This document shows positions 44,655-57,595 of a DNA stretch of 64,000 nt, piece after piece. How positions within the stretch are numbered: the stretch's first letter is position 1; each line of letters starts with the position of its first letter. The DNA comes from JABAQJ01 sp046327745 (GTDB taxonomy: Bacteria > Gemmatimonadota > Gemmatimonadetes > Gemmatimonadales > Gemmatimonadaceae), in NCBI GenBank assembly GCA_046327745.1, contig JAXLXV010000008.1, positions 186,001 to 250,000 of the forward strand, given 5' to 3'. The notes beneath the pieces were generated by a model, which was given only the letters and a program-made list of their open reading frames with translations, had not been told where the DNA came from and searched no databases. The translations under genes and the position numbers were made by a program.

Positions 44655-45977
44655 ATGAGGAAGATGTCACGAACGCTGTCGGGCATGGCGATCGTCAGCA
44701 TGGCGTTGATGATCGGTTGCAGTCATGCGTCATCCAACTTGGCGGTGTCGGCAGGCACTGGACCCGATCCAGTGCTGCCGCGCCCTCAGAAGTCGACCAT
44801 CCCGCTGATCAACGTGGCGTCGGCAAGCAGCTGGGCGCCTAACGCATCTCCGCTGGCCGCTCCCGGGCTCGAAGTCCGCCCCTTTGCACAGCATCTCCAG
44901 CATCCGCGATGGCTCTTGGTCTTGGCCAACGGGGATGTCCTGGTCGCTGAGACCAACGCGCCGGTCCGGCCCAAGGACGCCACAGGCATCCGCGGGTGGT
45001 TCTTCCGTCACTATCAGAAGAAGGGAGGGGGGACGGCGCCGTCGGCCAATCGGATCCTTCTGCTGCGTGATGCAGACGGCGACGGCATCGCCGACCGCAC
45101 CACCGTCTTTCTGGATGGGCTCAACTCGCCGTTCGGGATGTCTGTGGTCGGCGACCGGCTCTACATCGCGAATACCGACGCCATTGTCTCGGTGCCGTAC
45201 GCATCCGGTGATACCGTGGCTCGTGCGCATCCCGAAACACTCGTGCAGCTACCTGCCGGTGAACGGAATCACCATTGGACAAAGAGTCTGGTGACGTCGC
45301 CCGATGGTCGTACGCTGTACGTCGGCGTGGGATCGAACAGCAATGTGGCGGAAAATGGCATGGCCGAGGAAGAAGACCGGGCACAGGTCTGGGCCGTGGA
45401 CATTGCGGCTCGCACGCATCGTACGTTTGCTACGGGGCTCCGCAACCCAGTTGGCATGACGTGGGTGGGCAACACGTTGTGGGTCGTGGTGAACGAACGC
45501 GATGAGTTGGGCAATGATCTGGTGCCCGACTACCTGACGTCCGTTCAAGAGGGCGCGTTCTATGGCTGGCCGTACAGCTATTACGGCGCCCACGTCGACA
45601 AGCGCGTCAAGCCACAGCGTCCCGACCTGGTGGCGACCGCCCGCAAGCCGGATTACGCGTTAGGCTCGCACACGGCGTCGTTGGGCCTGGCCGCGAGCGC
45701 AGGCAACCAACTGGGGCCGAAGTTCGCCGATGGAGTGTTCATCGGTCAGCATGGCTCGTGGAATCGCAAGCCGTTCAGTGGCTATCGCGTGATCTTCGTT
45801 CCTTTCTCGTCAGGTGCTCCCCAGGGTGCGCCGATCGACGTGTTGACGGACTTCCTCACCGCCGATGGGCACGCGCGTGGGCGTCCAGTTGGCGTAGCTG
45901 TCGATCGCCGCGGCGCATTGCTCGTGGCCGATGACGTTGGCAACACGATCTGGCATGTGAGCAGGGCGCAGCCCTGA
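44655..45977 (+). CDS. sorbosone dehydrogenase-like lipoprotein (PQQ-type six-bladed propeller)
   Basis: Exported lipoprotein of 440 residues. ATG 44655 has GGAGG six bases upstream, and its signal ends in LMIGC (Cys22). Six-bladed propeller motifs of the soluble glucose/sorbosone dehydrogenase family follow: QHLQHPRWLLVLANGDVLVAET, LNSPFGMSVVGDRLYIAN, HHWTKSLVTSPDGRTLYVGVGS, GLRNPVGMTWVGNTLWVVVNERDELG, GWPYSYYG and IGQHGSWNR. Activity on sugars is plausible but unproven; many such proteins lack PQQ activity. It follows the L,D-transpeptidase by 47 bases on the same strand. Confidence 0.9.
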   Translation: MRKMSRTLSGMAIVSMALMIGCSHASSNLAVSAGTGPDPVLPRPQKSTIPLINVASASSWAPNASPLAAPGLEVRPFAQHLQHPRWLLVLANGDVLVAETNAPVRPKDATGIRGWFFRHYQKKGGGTAPSANRILLLRDADGDGIADRTTVFLDGLNSPFGMSVVGDRLYIANTDAIVSVPYASGDTVARAHPETLVQLPAGERNHHWTKSLVTSPDGRTLYVGVGSNSNVAENGMAEEEDRAQVWAVDIAARTHRTFATGLRNPVGMTWVGNTLWVVVNERDELGNDLVPDYLTSVQEGAFYGWPYSYYGAHVDKRVKPQRPDLVATARKPDYALGSHTASLGLAASAGNQLGPKFADGVFIGQHGSWNRKPFSGYRVIFVPFSSGAPQGAPIDVLTDFLTADGHARGRPVGVAVDRRGALLVADDVGNTIWHVSRAQP

Positions 45978-46128
45978 GTCCGGCATAGTGCCGCCTAACG
46001 GGAGAGCGAAACATGCCTCCTGGGAACGATGCGAGAAGGCGCGTGGCCCCGTTAGGTATCTGTCTGGCGCACAACGCAGCCGCGGTTCCCGTGCAGCCGT
46101 GAACATTCCGCCCGGCCTCGAGGCTCTT

Positions 46129-47226
46129 ATGGCATATCGAAGGATTTTCGCCCTGGCGTTCGTCGTTCCGCTGGTCGTGACGGCGACAGCACACGCGCAG
46201 GATACCACGCGCACCCGTGATACGACACGAACCGTGCGCCGCGACACGACCATGTCACCAACACGGACCACGCTCCGGGACACCACCATGTCCCCGCGGG
46301 CTCGATCACAGCAGCGCATCCGACTGCGCAAATCCAGCGGCGAAGTGGATCTTCCACCGACGCGTGACTCGGCGGCGGTCGCCGATTCGATGCGCGCCGA
46401 CTCTGTAGCCCGCGCCGAGCGTGCCCGGCAAGACTCCGTCGCACGGCAGGAGCAGATGCAACGCGACTCGTTAGCGGCCATCGAGCGCGCCCGAACGGAC
46501 TCCATTGCCCGCATTGAGAAGGCGCGGCAGGATTCCATCGCCGTCATCGAGCGGGCGCGTCAGGACTCGATCGCCCGCGCAGACTCCATTGCCAAGGATG
46601 CCCAGCTGCGGGCCCAGCGGCAGCGTGATCGATACCTGTTCAATGGCACCGGCTGGTACATCGGTGTGGCTGGCGGTTCGGCCATGCCCAACGGTGACTT
46701 CAAGGACATCGGCTACAAGAACGGCTTCAATGTCGAAGTGCCGATTGGCTATCACAAACGGAATCAGTTGCTCGGCGCGCGCCTGGATCTTGGATATAGC
46801 CAGTTCTCAGGCCAGTCCTTCACCGTCGCGGGGCCAACTGGGCCAACGGTGCTTCAGAATGTTGATCCCAAAGTCTGGTCCGCGGTGCTGAACCTGACGG
46901 CTCGGTTCCCGTTGAACGCCTCGCGCAGCGTCGCACTGTACGGCGTTGGGGGCGGCGGCGCCTATCACTTCCGCTCGTACGGCGCAACCTCAGCGCTCGG
47001 CGGGTTCTTGGGAAATGATGTCGTGACTCCGGGCGCCACCGTGAAACTCAACCGCACGGAATTTGGCGTCCAAGGTGGAGGCGGGATCGAGTTCGGCGTT
47101 GGTCCGACGTCGCTCTACGTTGAAGGCCGCATGGTGCAGGTACTGACCGACCGCAAGGACGAGACGGCGTTCAGGATGTCTTCGGCAGTGGGCGCGGCAA
47201 GCAGGTGCGCTGGGTGCCGATCATGA
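46129..47226 (+). CDS. outer-membrane beta-barrel protein with 11-residue repeat coiled coil, probable frameshift at 3' end
   Basis: Protein of 365 residues as read. Signal peptide to HAQ (24). Next is a Thr/Arg-rich linker (25-60), then six exact 11-residue repeats at 91-156 beginning DSVAR/DSIAR (for example DSIAVIERARQ), a hendecad coiled coil. From 172 (LFNGTGWYIGVAGG) the chain reads as a beta-barrel. The reading frame ends in unnatural residues (FRMSSAVGAASRCAGCRS). One base inserted near 47164 would join the frame to GVQDVFGSGRGKQVRWVPIM and the end IGLTFR at 47246, the usual terminal-aromatic barrel finish. A frameshift or sequence error is likely. Confidence 0.85.
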   Translation: MAYRRIFALAFVVPLVVTATAHAQDTTRTRDTTRTVRRDTTMSPTRTTLRDTTMSPRARSQQRIRLRKSSGEVDLPPTRDSAAVADSMRADSVARAERARQDSVARQEQMQRDSLAAIERARTDSIARIEKARQDSIAVIERARQDSIARADSIAKDAQLRAQRQRDRYLFNGTGWYIGVAGGSAMPNGDFKDIGYKNGFNVEVPIGYHKRNQLLGARLDLGYSQFSGQSFTVAGPTGPTVLQNVDPKVWSAVLNLTARFPLNASRSVALYGVGGGGAYHFRSYGATSALGGFLGNDVVTPGATVKLNRTEFGVQGGGGIEFGVGPTSLYVEGRMVQVLTDRKDETAFRMSSAVGAASRCAGCRS

Positions 47227-47257
47227 TCGGATTGACGTTCCGATAGTTGCAACGTGG

Positions 47258-47292
47258 GCGGGCCGGGCGCCTAACAACGCTCGGCCCGCTTT
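47258..47292 (+). terminator. hairpin terminator
   Basis: GCGGGCCG (47258-47265) pairs with CGGCCCGC (47282-47289), followed by TTT. The loop contains GCGCCTAAC. It lies 12 bases past the restored stop of the outer-membrane protein at 47246, which supports that frame. Confidence 0.6.
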
Positions 47293-47404
47293 CGTTGTCA
47301 CGCGTTCAGAAGGCCGCGTCGTCCATCAGCGGCCAATCTCCGTGTCAGACGTATGCAAGCGCATGGAGTCATCGCCATCACATCTCTTCCATAAGGAGTT
47401 ACAT

Positions 47405-47968
47405 ATGCCGAACACGGCAGCCTTCGGGATTTACCGGACCAGAGATCAAGTCGTGCGTGCGGTCGACGAACTTCGGAGTCATGGTTTCCGGAGTGAAGAC
47501 ATCTCCGTTTTGATGCCAGAGAATGTCGGCACCAAAGACCTGGCTCACGAGAAGAACACCAAGGCGCCGGAAGGCACAGCCACGGGTGCCGCGGCGGGAG
47601 CTGTGATTGGTGGCGTGTTTGGGTGGTTGGTGGGCGTTGGCGCGCTGTTCATTCCCGGTCTTGGACCGTTCATCGCGGCCGGACCGCTGGTGGCGGTGTT
47701 GAGTGGTGTTGGGGCTGGCGGTGTGATCGGCGGCCTGTCTGGGGGATTGATCGGCATGGGCATCCCCGAGTTCGAGGCCAAGCGCTACGAGGGCTTGGTC
47801 AAAGGGGGAAACATCCTCATGTCCGTGCACTGCGATGACGGCGACTGGTGTGAGCGCGCCAAGTCCATTTTGGTGACCACCGGTGCTGAGGACATCGCCT
47901 CTACGTCAGAGACGAAGGGAGACTACCTCAACACCGAGCGGCCAGCTCCCCGCCTCGAGCATCGTTAG
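47405..47968 (+). CDS. general stress protein of the YflT/DUF3341-like glycine-zipper type
   Basis: Protein of 187 residues with N-terminal FGIYRTRDQVVRAVDELRSHGF and EDISVLMPENVGTKDLAHEKNTKAPEG, then a glycine-rich membrane-like core (GAAAGAVIGGVFGWLVGVGALFIPG; about 58-120), then GIPEFEAKRYEGLVKGGNILMSVHCDD and a helical end. AAGGAG six bases before the start is excellent. This stereotyped family is found near stress genes in soil and radiation-resistant bacteria. Its molecular role is unknown. It is nearly adjacent (eight bases) and convergent to the DUF6496 gene. Confidence 0.9.
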   Translation: MPNTAAFGIYRTRDQVVRAVDELRSHGFRSEDISVLMPENVGTKDLAHEKNTKAPEGTATGAAAGAVIGGVFGWLVGVGALFIPGLGPFIAAGPLVAVLSGVGAGGVIGGLSGGLIGMGIPEFEAKRYEGLVKGGNILMSVHCDDGDWCERAKSILVTTGAEDIASTSETKGDYLNTERPAPRLEHR

Positions 47969-47976
47969 GAAGACGA

Positions 47977-48186
47977 TCAGGAGGGGCGCGGAACCTTCGC
48001 GCCCTTCTTGCGAGCCTCGGAGAGGCCGATCGCGATCGCCTGCTTGCGTGACGTGACCTTCGCGCCGCTACCACTTCGCAGCGTTCCCTTCTTTCGACGG
48101 TGCATCGCGCGCTCGACGTTTTCGGATGCGCTCTTGCCATACTTGCGCCCACTCGATCGTCGCGTGGTTGAAGCCTTGGTCGGCAT
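47977..48186 (-). CDS. DUF6496-type small basic protein
   Basis: Very basic protein of 69 residues: MPTKASTTRRSSGRKYGKSA, then ENVERAMHRRKKGTLRSGSG and SRKQAIAIGLSEARKKGAKVP. This matches the small Lys/Arg-rich family (DUF6496) that occurs with stress genes and may bind nucleic acid. Strong GGAGGTG lies four bases before the ATG. Longer frames upstream are unlikely. Convergent with the glycine-zipper gene. Confidence 0.85.
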   Translation of the reverse strand: MPTKASTTRRSSGRKYGKSASENVERAMHRRKKGTLRSGSGAKVTSRKQAIAIGLSEARKKGAKVPRPS

Positions 48187-48523
48187 ACCGCACCTCCGGT
48201 AGTGGATGCGCCGAGGATACGCCCTCCTCCCACGCGGCGCATTTTCCTTGAGAGGTATCTCGCGCTGTGCCACAAGCGCGGCGCACAATGCCTCTGACGA
48301 GCAATAGTCAAACGAGCGGTGCCTGCCCAAATTCTGCTCCGTCGACGCAGGTTCAAGCCGACGGCCACGCATCAGGGAATCGCAGCAACAGGCAGGGCCC
48401 TGACGCATCGGTGGGATGACTTCACTAGCCAGCACCGACCATGCGTGACTCACGACGCTGTTTATGAGACGCGGTAGATCTGCCGCCCCCGGCATTGGCA
48501 TGGGGGAGCAGTTGGGGGGACCG
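48187..48523. other. 337-base intergenic region
   Basis: No convincing gene is visible. Contains the upstream region of the DUF6496 gene with GAGAGGTA at 48250-48257 and low-scoring frames only. I see no terminator. Confidence 0.35.
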
Positions 48524-48853
48524 ATGTACGGGGAGCGGCCTACCGCGTCACCAATCGACGAGTGCTGGCATATGATCGCGGGCGCGGCGATTGAGTGTCG
48601 TGGCCTCCTGGTCATCCTGCTCGGACGACTGCGAGATGACCCGAAGACGTTCGCGCACGGCCATCGGTTGCGACTCATGGGTCTCTTAAGGCGCTTCTAT
48701 CGCGTCGATCGAACGCAGGTCGCCAGACTGATTGAACGGTGGTTGTCGGTGCATGCTCCATCGACGGCCGAGGCGCGGCCGCGGAGTTCTTGGCGCCGCC
48801 AACGAGCCAACTATCGCCGACACACGGCCGTGCCCGATGGTGTTAGGCGCTGA
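48524..48853 (+). CDS. possible small helical protein
   Basis: Candidate protein of 109 residues from ATG 48524, with GGGGGGA three bases upstream. The first 70 residues read as a sensible amphipathic helix bundle (HMIAGAAIECRGLLVILLGR, then FAHGHRLRLMGLLRRFY); the last 35 are Arg-rich. Its end overlaps the DUF421 gene by 17 bases, which would couple translation. I recognise no family, and it may be a chance frame. Confidence 0.35.
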   Translation: MYGERPTASPIDECWHMIAGAAIECRGLLVILLGRLRDDPKTFAHGHRLRLMGLLRRFYRVDRTQVARLIERWLSVHAPSTAEARPRSSWRRQRANYRRHTAVPDGVRR

Positions 48854-49445
48854 CGACGCGTTCGACCAGCGTCAGGCACGCATCCGTCGATGGACGTGGG
48901 GGGTCATCGCCATCTTGTTGCTCGTCGGTGGCTTCGCGTGGCGGTCACCTGACCAGACGATTGCATCGCCGGTCCTCCGCGCCATCATCGTGTACGGGTT
49001 CGTGCTGTTCATCTTGCGGCTGGCTGGTAAGCGGACGCTAGGCGAAATGACCACGTTCGACTTGGTCATCCTCCTCATTCTGAGTGAGGCGATTCAGCCG
49101 GCGATGGTGGGGGGCGACAATTCCATGACCAACGCCATGCTCATCGTCGCGGCCTTGGTGGGAAGCGACGTCTTCCTTGGCGTTGCAAAGGATCAATCGC
49201 CCCGCCTGGCGCGATGGTTGGATGACGTTCCCACCGTCCTGGTGCGAGCGCACGAGGTGCGCGAGGACGCTTTGAAGCGCTGCCGCATCGGACTGGACGA
49301 CGTGGTGGAAGCAGCCCGAAAGCAGCATGGGATCATGGAGCTGCACGAGATCGCGTGGGCCATTCTGGAACGCGATGGGACGATCTCCATCGTTCCGTCA
49401 GCACCAACCTCTGCCGCGCCAGCGCGCGCGAACCGCGAGGGGTAA
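48837..49445 (+). CDS. DUF421 (YetF/YcaP-like) membrane protein
   Basis: Membrane protein of 202 residues with an N-terminal helix (WTWGVIAILLLVGGFAW), then the conserved core LRAIIVYGFVLFILRLAGKRTLGEMTTFDLVILLILSEAIQPAMVG, DNSMTNAMLIVAAL and a C-terminal alpha/beta domain (VLVRAHEVREDALKRCRIGLDDVVEAARKQHGI). This family occurs near stress and spore genes. Its role is unknown. The start at ATG 48837 overlaps the candidate helical gene. No ribosome binding site is clear. Next downstream on the strand is Ku. Confidence 0.9.
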   Translation: MVLGADDAFDQRQARIRRWTWGVIAILLLVGGFAWRSPDQTIASPVLRAIIVYGFVLFILRLAGKRTLGEMTTFDLVILLILSEAIQPAMVGGDNSMTNAMLIVAALVGSDVFLGVAKDQSPRLARWLDDVPTVLVRAHEVREDALKRCRIGLDDVVEAARKQHGIMELHEIAWAILERDGTISIVPSAPTSAAPARANREG

Positions 49446-49570
49446 CGCAGAATCCCCCTGTGGACAGATGGTGTGTCCACCGTTCGTGCGGCGATACTGG
49501 ATTAACCACACACAACTCGTTTCCCCCGCGGCTGGTGGCGCAACGACCAAGCTGACGCAGGAGAATGGCC

Positions 49571-50416
49571 ATGCCACGACCGATAGCTAGCGCGACCGTT
49601 TCGTTCGGGCTCGTCTCTGTCCCGGTCAACCTCTTCTCCGCGGCGGAAACACGGGATGACGTCTCGTTCCACATGCTGTCGAAGAAAACGGGAGCCAGAG
49701 TCAAGCAGCAGTACATCGATCCGACGACCAACGAAGTCGTACCACGGAACGAGATGGTGAAGGGCTACGAAGTGTCGAAGGATCAGTATGTGCAGTTCAC
49801 GCCCAGCGAATTGAAGGTGCTGGAAGAGAAGAGCACGAGCAGCATCGACATCGCCGAGTTCGTGCCGTTGGAAAGTGTGGACCGTGAGTATGTGGATCGC
49901 GTGTACTACCTGGGACCGGGGAAGGGAGGGACGCGCTCGTACCATCTGTTGGCGAAGGCGCTGGAGGAGACAGAGCGCGCGGCGTTAGGGCAGTACGCGG
50001 CACGGGGACAGCAGTATCTCGTCCTCCTTCGACCCAAAGACGGTGTGCTGGTCATGGAGCAGCTGCACTACGGTGATGAGCTGCGTGCGACCAAGGACAT
50101 TGACGTGGGAGACGCCAGCGTGAAAGCGTCGGAGCTGACGCTGGCCAAACAGCTGATCGCGCATGCCTCGAATGATGATTTCGAACCGTCGAAGTATCGG
50201 GACACGGTAAAGGGTCGCGTGCGTGAAGCCATCGACAAGAAGGTGGCTGGCGAAGAGATCACCAGCGAACCGGACACTGAGGGTGGCCACAAGATCATCG
50301 ATCTCATGGAAGCGCTGAAGGCAAGTCTTGCCAACGAAGCCGAAGGCAAGCAGCGGACGCACGCGGCGGCCAAGACGCGCGCCCGCGAGCATACCCGACG
50401 AAAGAAGAGTGCGTGA
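49571..50416 (+). CDS. ku: Ku protein (non-homologous end joining)
   Basis: DNA-end binding protein of 281 residues that forms the Ku ring homodimer. It begins RPIASATVSFGLVSVPVNLF, a clear Ku signature. It continues with FHMLSKKTGARVKQQYIDP, YEVSKDQYVQFTPSELKVLEEKS and IAEFVPLESVDREYVDRVYYLGPGKGG. The basic tail (about 245-281) is typical of bacterial Ku and helps DNA binding. ATG 49571 is preferred because AGGAG is seven bases upstream; another ATG six bases earlier is too close. The ligase D partner is not in this window. Confidence 0.95.
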   Translation: MPRPIASATVSFGLVSVPVNLFSAAETRDDVSFHMLSKKTGARVKQQYIDPTTNEVVPRNEMVKGYEVSKDQYVQFTPSELKVLEEKSTSSIDIAEFVPLESVDREYVDRVYYLGPGKGGTRSYHLLAKALEETERAALGQYAARGQQYLVLLRPKDGVLVMEQLHYGDELRATKDIDVGDASVKASELTLAKQLIAHASNDDFEPSKYRDTVKGRVREAIDKKVAGEEITSEPDTEGGHKIIDLMEALKASLANEAEGKQRTHAAAKTRAREHTRRKKSA

Positions 50417-50481
50417 CACCGTGGCAGGAGTGCCGCGAATACTGCGCCATGCGTTGAGCTGGCGGACTGGAGGGTTGCATC

Positions 50482-51528
50482 GTGAGGATCGCTATGATCG
50501 CCCCGTTGTACGAAAGTGTTCCCCCATTGCTGTATGGGGGCACGGAGCGAGTCGTTTCGTTCCTCACCGAGGAACTCGTCGCCCAAGGACACGACGTCAC
50601 GCTCTTTGCCAGTGGCGATTCCGTCACCAAGGCCACGCTCGTTCCCGTGTGGGATCGGGCCTTGCGCCTGGACGCTCGTGATCCAGAGGCAACGTCACTC
50701 CATGTGTTGATGCTGGAGCAGGTGTTCCGAAGAGCCAGGGAATTTGACGTGATGCACTTTCATATCGATGCCATCCAGCTCCCCATGGCGCGCCGATCGC
50801 CCGTCCCGTGCGTCATGACTATGCACGGTCGTTTGGATCTGACCGGTCTGAAGGAGCTCTACGACGAATACGTTGAGCTACCACTAGTGTCCATCTCCAA
50901 TGCACAGCGCGCGCCGCTGCCTGACGCGCCATGGGCGGCGACGGTGTATCACGGTTTGCCGGCCGATCTCTTCCAGCCGAATGGGCATCCCGGAGAGTAC
51001 CTAGCGTTCCTGGGCCGCATCTCACCGGAGAAGCGAGTGGATCGCGCGATCGAAATCGCCCGGCAGAGTGGCGTGCCACTTCGCATTGCGGCAAAGGTCG
51101 ACCGCGTGGATCGCGAGTACTTCGAGCGACGCATCGAGCCAATGATCGATGGGGACTTCATTCAGTACCTTGGCGAAATCGACGATGATGGGAAGGGTCA
51201 GTTCCTGCGTGAGGCGCTCGCCCTGCTGTTCCCCATCGATTGGCCGGAGCCATTTGGGCTGGCCATGATCGAGGCCATGGCGGCTGGCACGCCGGTGCTC
51301 GCCTTCCCCTGCGGCTCTGTGCGCGAAGTCATTGATGTAGGGATCACCGGCCACATTGTGGAAAGCGTGGAGCAAGCTGTATCGCACGTCCCTGACTTAC
51401 ACACCTGGGACCGGCAGCGTTGCCGTGAGCAGTTCGAACGACGCTTCACCGCCGAACGCATGGCGCACGATTATGTGAATGTCTATCGGCATGTGATTGA
51501 CGTGAAGGCAAGGCGACGATGCGCGTGA
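50482..51528 (+). CDS. glycosyltransferase family 4
   Basis: Sugar transferase of 348 residues with a GT-B fold. GTG start with GGAGGG upstream. Signatures include APLYESVPPLLYGGTERVVSFL, FASGDSVTKA, MTMHGRLDL, YLAFLGRISPEKRVDRAIEIA and the donor-binding WPEPFGLAMIEAMAAGTPVLAF. Acceptor and donor are unknown. It overlaps the glycogen-debranching-type gene by ten bases. It may act in making or repairing a storage or compatible-solute glucan, but this is inference from context. Confidence 0.92.
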   Translation: MRIAMIAPLYESVPPLLYGGTERVVSFLTEELVAQGHDVTLFASGDSVTKATLVPVWDRALRLDARDPEATSLHVLMLEQVFRRAREFDVMHFHIDAIQLPMARRSPVPCVMTMHGRLDLTGLKELYDEYVELPLVSISNAQRAPLPDAPWAATVYHGLPADLFQPNGHPGEYLAFLGRISPEKRVDRAIEIARQSGVPLRIAAKVDRVDREYFERRIEPMIDGDFIQYLGEIDDDGKGQFLREALALLFPIDWPEPFGLAMIEAMAAGTPVLAFPCGSVREVIDVGITGHIVESVEQAVSHVPDLHTWDRQRCREQFERRFTAERMAHDYVNVYRHVIDVKARRRCA

Positions 51529-53680
51529 GCCGTCCCGCGCGCGACAAGTACTACATCGCCGCGGGAAGCATGCCCACCCGTGTGTCGCCGCGCGTGCTCG
51601 TGCTCAAGCAGGGGGAACTCTGCGGTCTGTACAACGACCTTGGCGACATTGACCCGGCAGGTCAAACGCACGAGGGGTTGTTTCACGCAGGAACGCGCTT
51701 TCTGTCACAGTTCACGCTCGGGCTCGATGGGCACCGGCCGATGTACCTGAGTTCCACGGTGCGCCGGGACAACCTGCTCATCGCCACGGACCTCACGAAC
51801 CCGGACTTCGGCACGGCCGGCGACCTGGCATTGCCGCGCGGGACGTTGCACCTCAAGCGAACCCGGTTCCTTTGGGGGAATGCTTCGTATGAAGTGGTCC
51901 GCATCCGAAACTTCGCGCTGTCCATCGTCTCTATTGAGCTGACGGCTAGGTTCGCCGCGGACTATGCCGACATCTTTGAAGTCCGAGGGCTGCAACGAAA
52001 AGCGCGCGGCCGGCTGCTGCCGCCGGTGATCGAAGGGGGGCGCGTGACCTTTGGCTATGAGGGGCTGGATGGCATCCTGCGTCGCACAACGGTCGATGCC
52101 ACGCCGGCCCCGGACGTCAATGAAGGCGACGTCATGCGATTCCTGTTGCATCTGGAGAGTCGTTCAGAACAAACGGTCGTGTTTGTCACCGCCTGTCATG
52201 TGGGACCCTCGTTGTCGAATGTCACCGCGCCAGATCATGCGCGGCACGACGCAGAGGCGGCACGCGCCACACCCGCGGAGTTGGGTTGCCGAGTGCAGAC
52301 GTCCAATGGGGAGTTCAACGCGTTGCTCAGCGCGGCGACCTCGGACTTAGCGATGATGATGACTGAGACGCCGCAGGGGCTGTATCCCTACGCCGGCGTT
52401 CCGTGGTTCGACACGACCTTTGGACGCGACGGTATCATCACGGCTTTAGAGACGCTCTGGATGTGGCCGGGAATCGCTCGTGGCGTGCTTTCGTTCCTCG
52501 CCAGCACGCAGGCGACCACGACGGACGCCGCCAGCGACGCTGAGCCAGGCAAGATCCTGCACGAGGCGCGGCAGGGTGAGATGGCGCTGCTGAATGAAGT
52601 ACCATTTCACCGGTACTACGGCAGCGTTGACGCCACGCCGCTGTTCGTGGTGCTAGCTGGTGCCTACTTCCGTCGCACGGGAGACTTGGCGCTCATCCGC
52701 CGCCTGTGGCCGAATATTCGGCTTGCTCTGAACTGGATCGACGCCTACGGCGACATCGATGGCGACGGATTCGTCGAGTACCATCGTCGATCGCCGACCG
52801 GGCTGGTTCAGCAAGGATGGAAGGACTCACACGACTCGATCTTTCATGCGGACGGCAAGCTGGCGGCGGGGCCCATCGCCTTGTGTGAAGTGCAGGCCTA
52901 CGTCTACGCGGCGCGACTCGCGGCGGCGGATTTGGCTTCGGCGATCGGCGAGGGCGCGTACGCTTCGCAGCTGATCGAACAGGCCGAACGGTTGCAACTG
53001 CAATTCGTGGATCAGTTCTGGGACGAGGGACTGCAGTCGTATGCGCTGGCGTTGGACGCGACGAAGGCACCCTGCCTGGTGCGTACATCCAATCCTGGCC
53101 ACTGCCTGTACATGGGCATCGCCGCAGACGAGCACGCGCGGGCATTGATCGACGGATTCGGTGAGCCCTCGTTCTTTTCCGGTTGGGGAGTGCGTACGGT
53201 CGCCGACGACGCGTCGCGGTACAATCCGATGTCGTATCACAACGGGTCGGTGTGGCCGCATGACAACGCTATCCTGGCGGCGGGGGCGGCGCGCTATCAG
53301 GCCAAGTCACTCACCATCAAGATCCTGAACGGCCACTTCGACGCTTCATCCTATTTTGAGTTTCACCGTCTGCCGGAACTCTTCTGCGGGTTTCCGCGCA
53401 GATCGGGCGAAGCACCAACGGAATATCCGGTGGCCTGTTCACCTCAATCTTGGGCGGCCGCCGCCCCCTTCCTGATGATACAGGCGTCGTTAGGAATTTC
53501 GATCGACGCCTTGAAGCGCCAAGTGGTGTTGTCCCACCCGTCGCTGCCGGACGCGGTGGATCACGTGTGGATCCGGAACCTACGGGTCGGCGACGGAGAA
53601 GTCGGGCTGACGATTCAGCGGACCGGTGGCGCCGTGAGTGCTGCCGTCTCGAATCGCACGGGCGCGATCGACGTGATCAT

Positions 53681-53690
<10 letters not shown>
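51519..53690 (+). CDS. amylo-alpha-1,6-glucosidase (glycogen-debranching type)
   Basis: Hydrolase of 723 residues with an N-terminal GDE_N-like beta domain (LKQGELCGLYNDLGDIDPAGQ, GLFHAGTRFL) and a C-terminal (alpha/alpha)6 barrel (about 270-670). The barrel carries YPYAGVPWFDTTFGRDGI, LLNEVPFHRYYGSVDATPLFVVL, GDGFVEYHRRSPTGLVQQGWKDSHDSI and NPMSYHNGSVWPHDNAI, which match GH133/GDE enzymes. It removes alpha-1,6 glucose branches. Its start overlaps the GT4 gene end, so both are translated together. Its stop overlaps the convergent hybrid-kinase stop. Confidence 0.93.
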
Positions 53691-57037
<3,347 letters not shown>

Positions 57038-57595
57038 ACCAGATCATTCCCCGAAACAACTCGACGTGCGTGATCCGTGGACCACGCACGTCGATGATGA
57101 TGGTGCGCGCTTTCATCGCATGGATGTGACGCCGGGAGGTTTCCCTTGCCGCGACCCGTACCGAAGCCGTGAGTATGAGTACTCTTGGCTGCTTCCGGGC
57201 TGGCACCACCATCGTCATGTGAGCAACAGGGGTGTGTTGCGCGATCAGAGGATACGGCGCCCTGAATCAACGGTCCATTCGCCGCGCGAGCGAACTTCGC
57301 CTCTCTCGTAAGAGATACACGATGAGGCTGCCGACCGTTCGAGCCGCCGCGAGTGCACGATCGCGAGCCTCACCCAACAATGTGACGCCGATGCGGAGCG
57401 TGCGCTTGGCCGATGGTACTCGCCCGATGGGCAACCGTGGATTCCCCCCTTTCGGGGAATCGCGCCGGTGGGAGCGGTGGGCCCACTATTCCAACCCGAA
57501 CACGGCGCTGGTCACCGCCTGTCCTCTGGGTCGCTACACACCGCCGCTGTTCACGTGAACGCACTCCCCGTCAGACCCGCGTGAAGGAGTCTCAC
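57038..57595. other. 558-base intergenic region
   Basis: Divergent spacer between the hybrid kinase and the DUF4142 gene. Only a hairpin at 57440-57461 stands out. Short frames here look non-coding. No promoter hexamers are clear. Confidence 0.4.
57440..57461. promoter_or_regulatory. perfect 8-base inverted repeat
   Basis: GATTCCCC, loop CCTTTC, then GGGGAATC. It is 135 bases upstream of the DUF4142 gene, in a divergent promoter region, so an operator or leader hairpin is more likely than a terminator. Confidence 0.4.

Noticed and set aside
18243..48257. GAGAGGTA as a common stress-regulon operator (18243, 48250)
   Set aside because: Only two good intergenic copies, plus one inside a gene (near 16908). 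Too few to claim.
48187..48678. Longer frames upstream of the DUF6496 gene on the minus strand
   Set aside because: The strong GGAGGTG and basic start at 48186 fit the family. The extra residues look non-coding.
57232..57558. A small gene in the spacer before DUF4142
   Set aside because: Arg/Ser-rich translation, no ribosome binding site and no recognisable motif. Probably chance.
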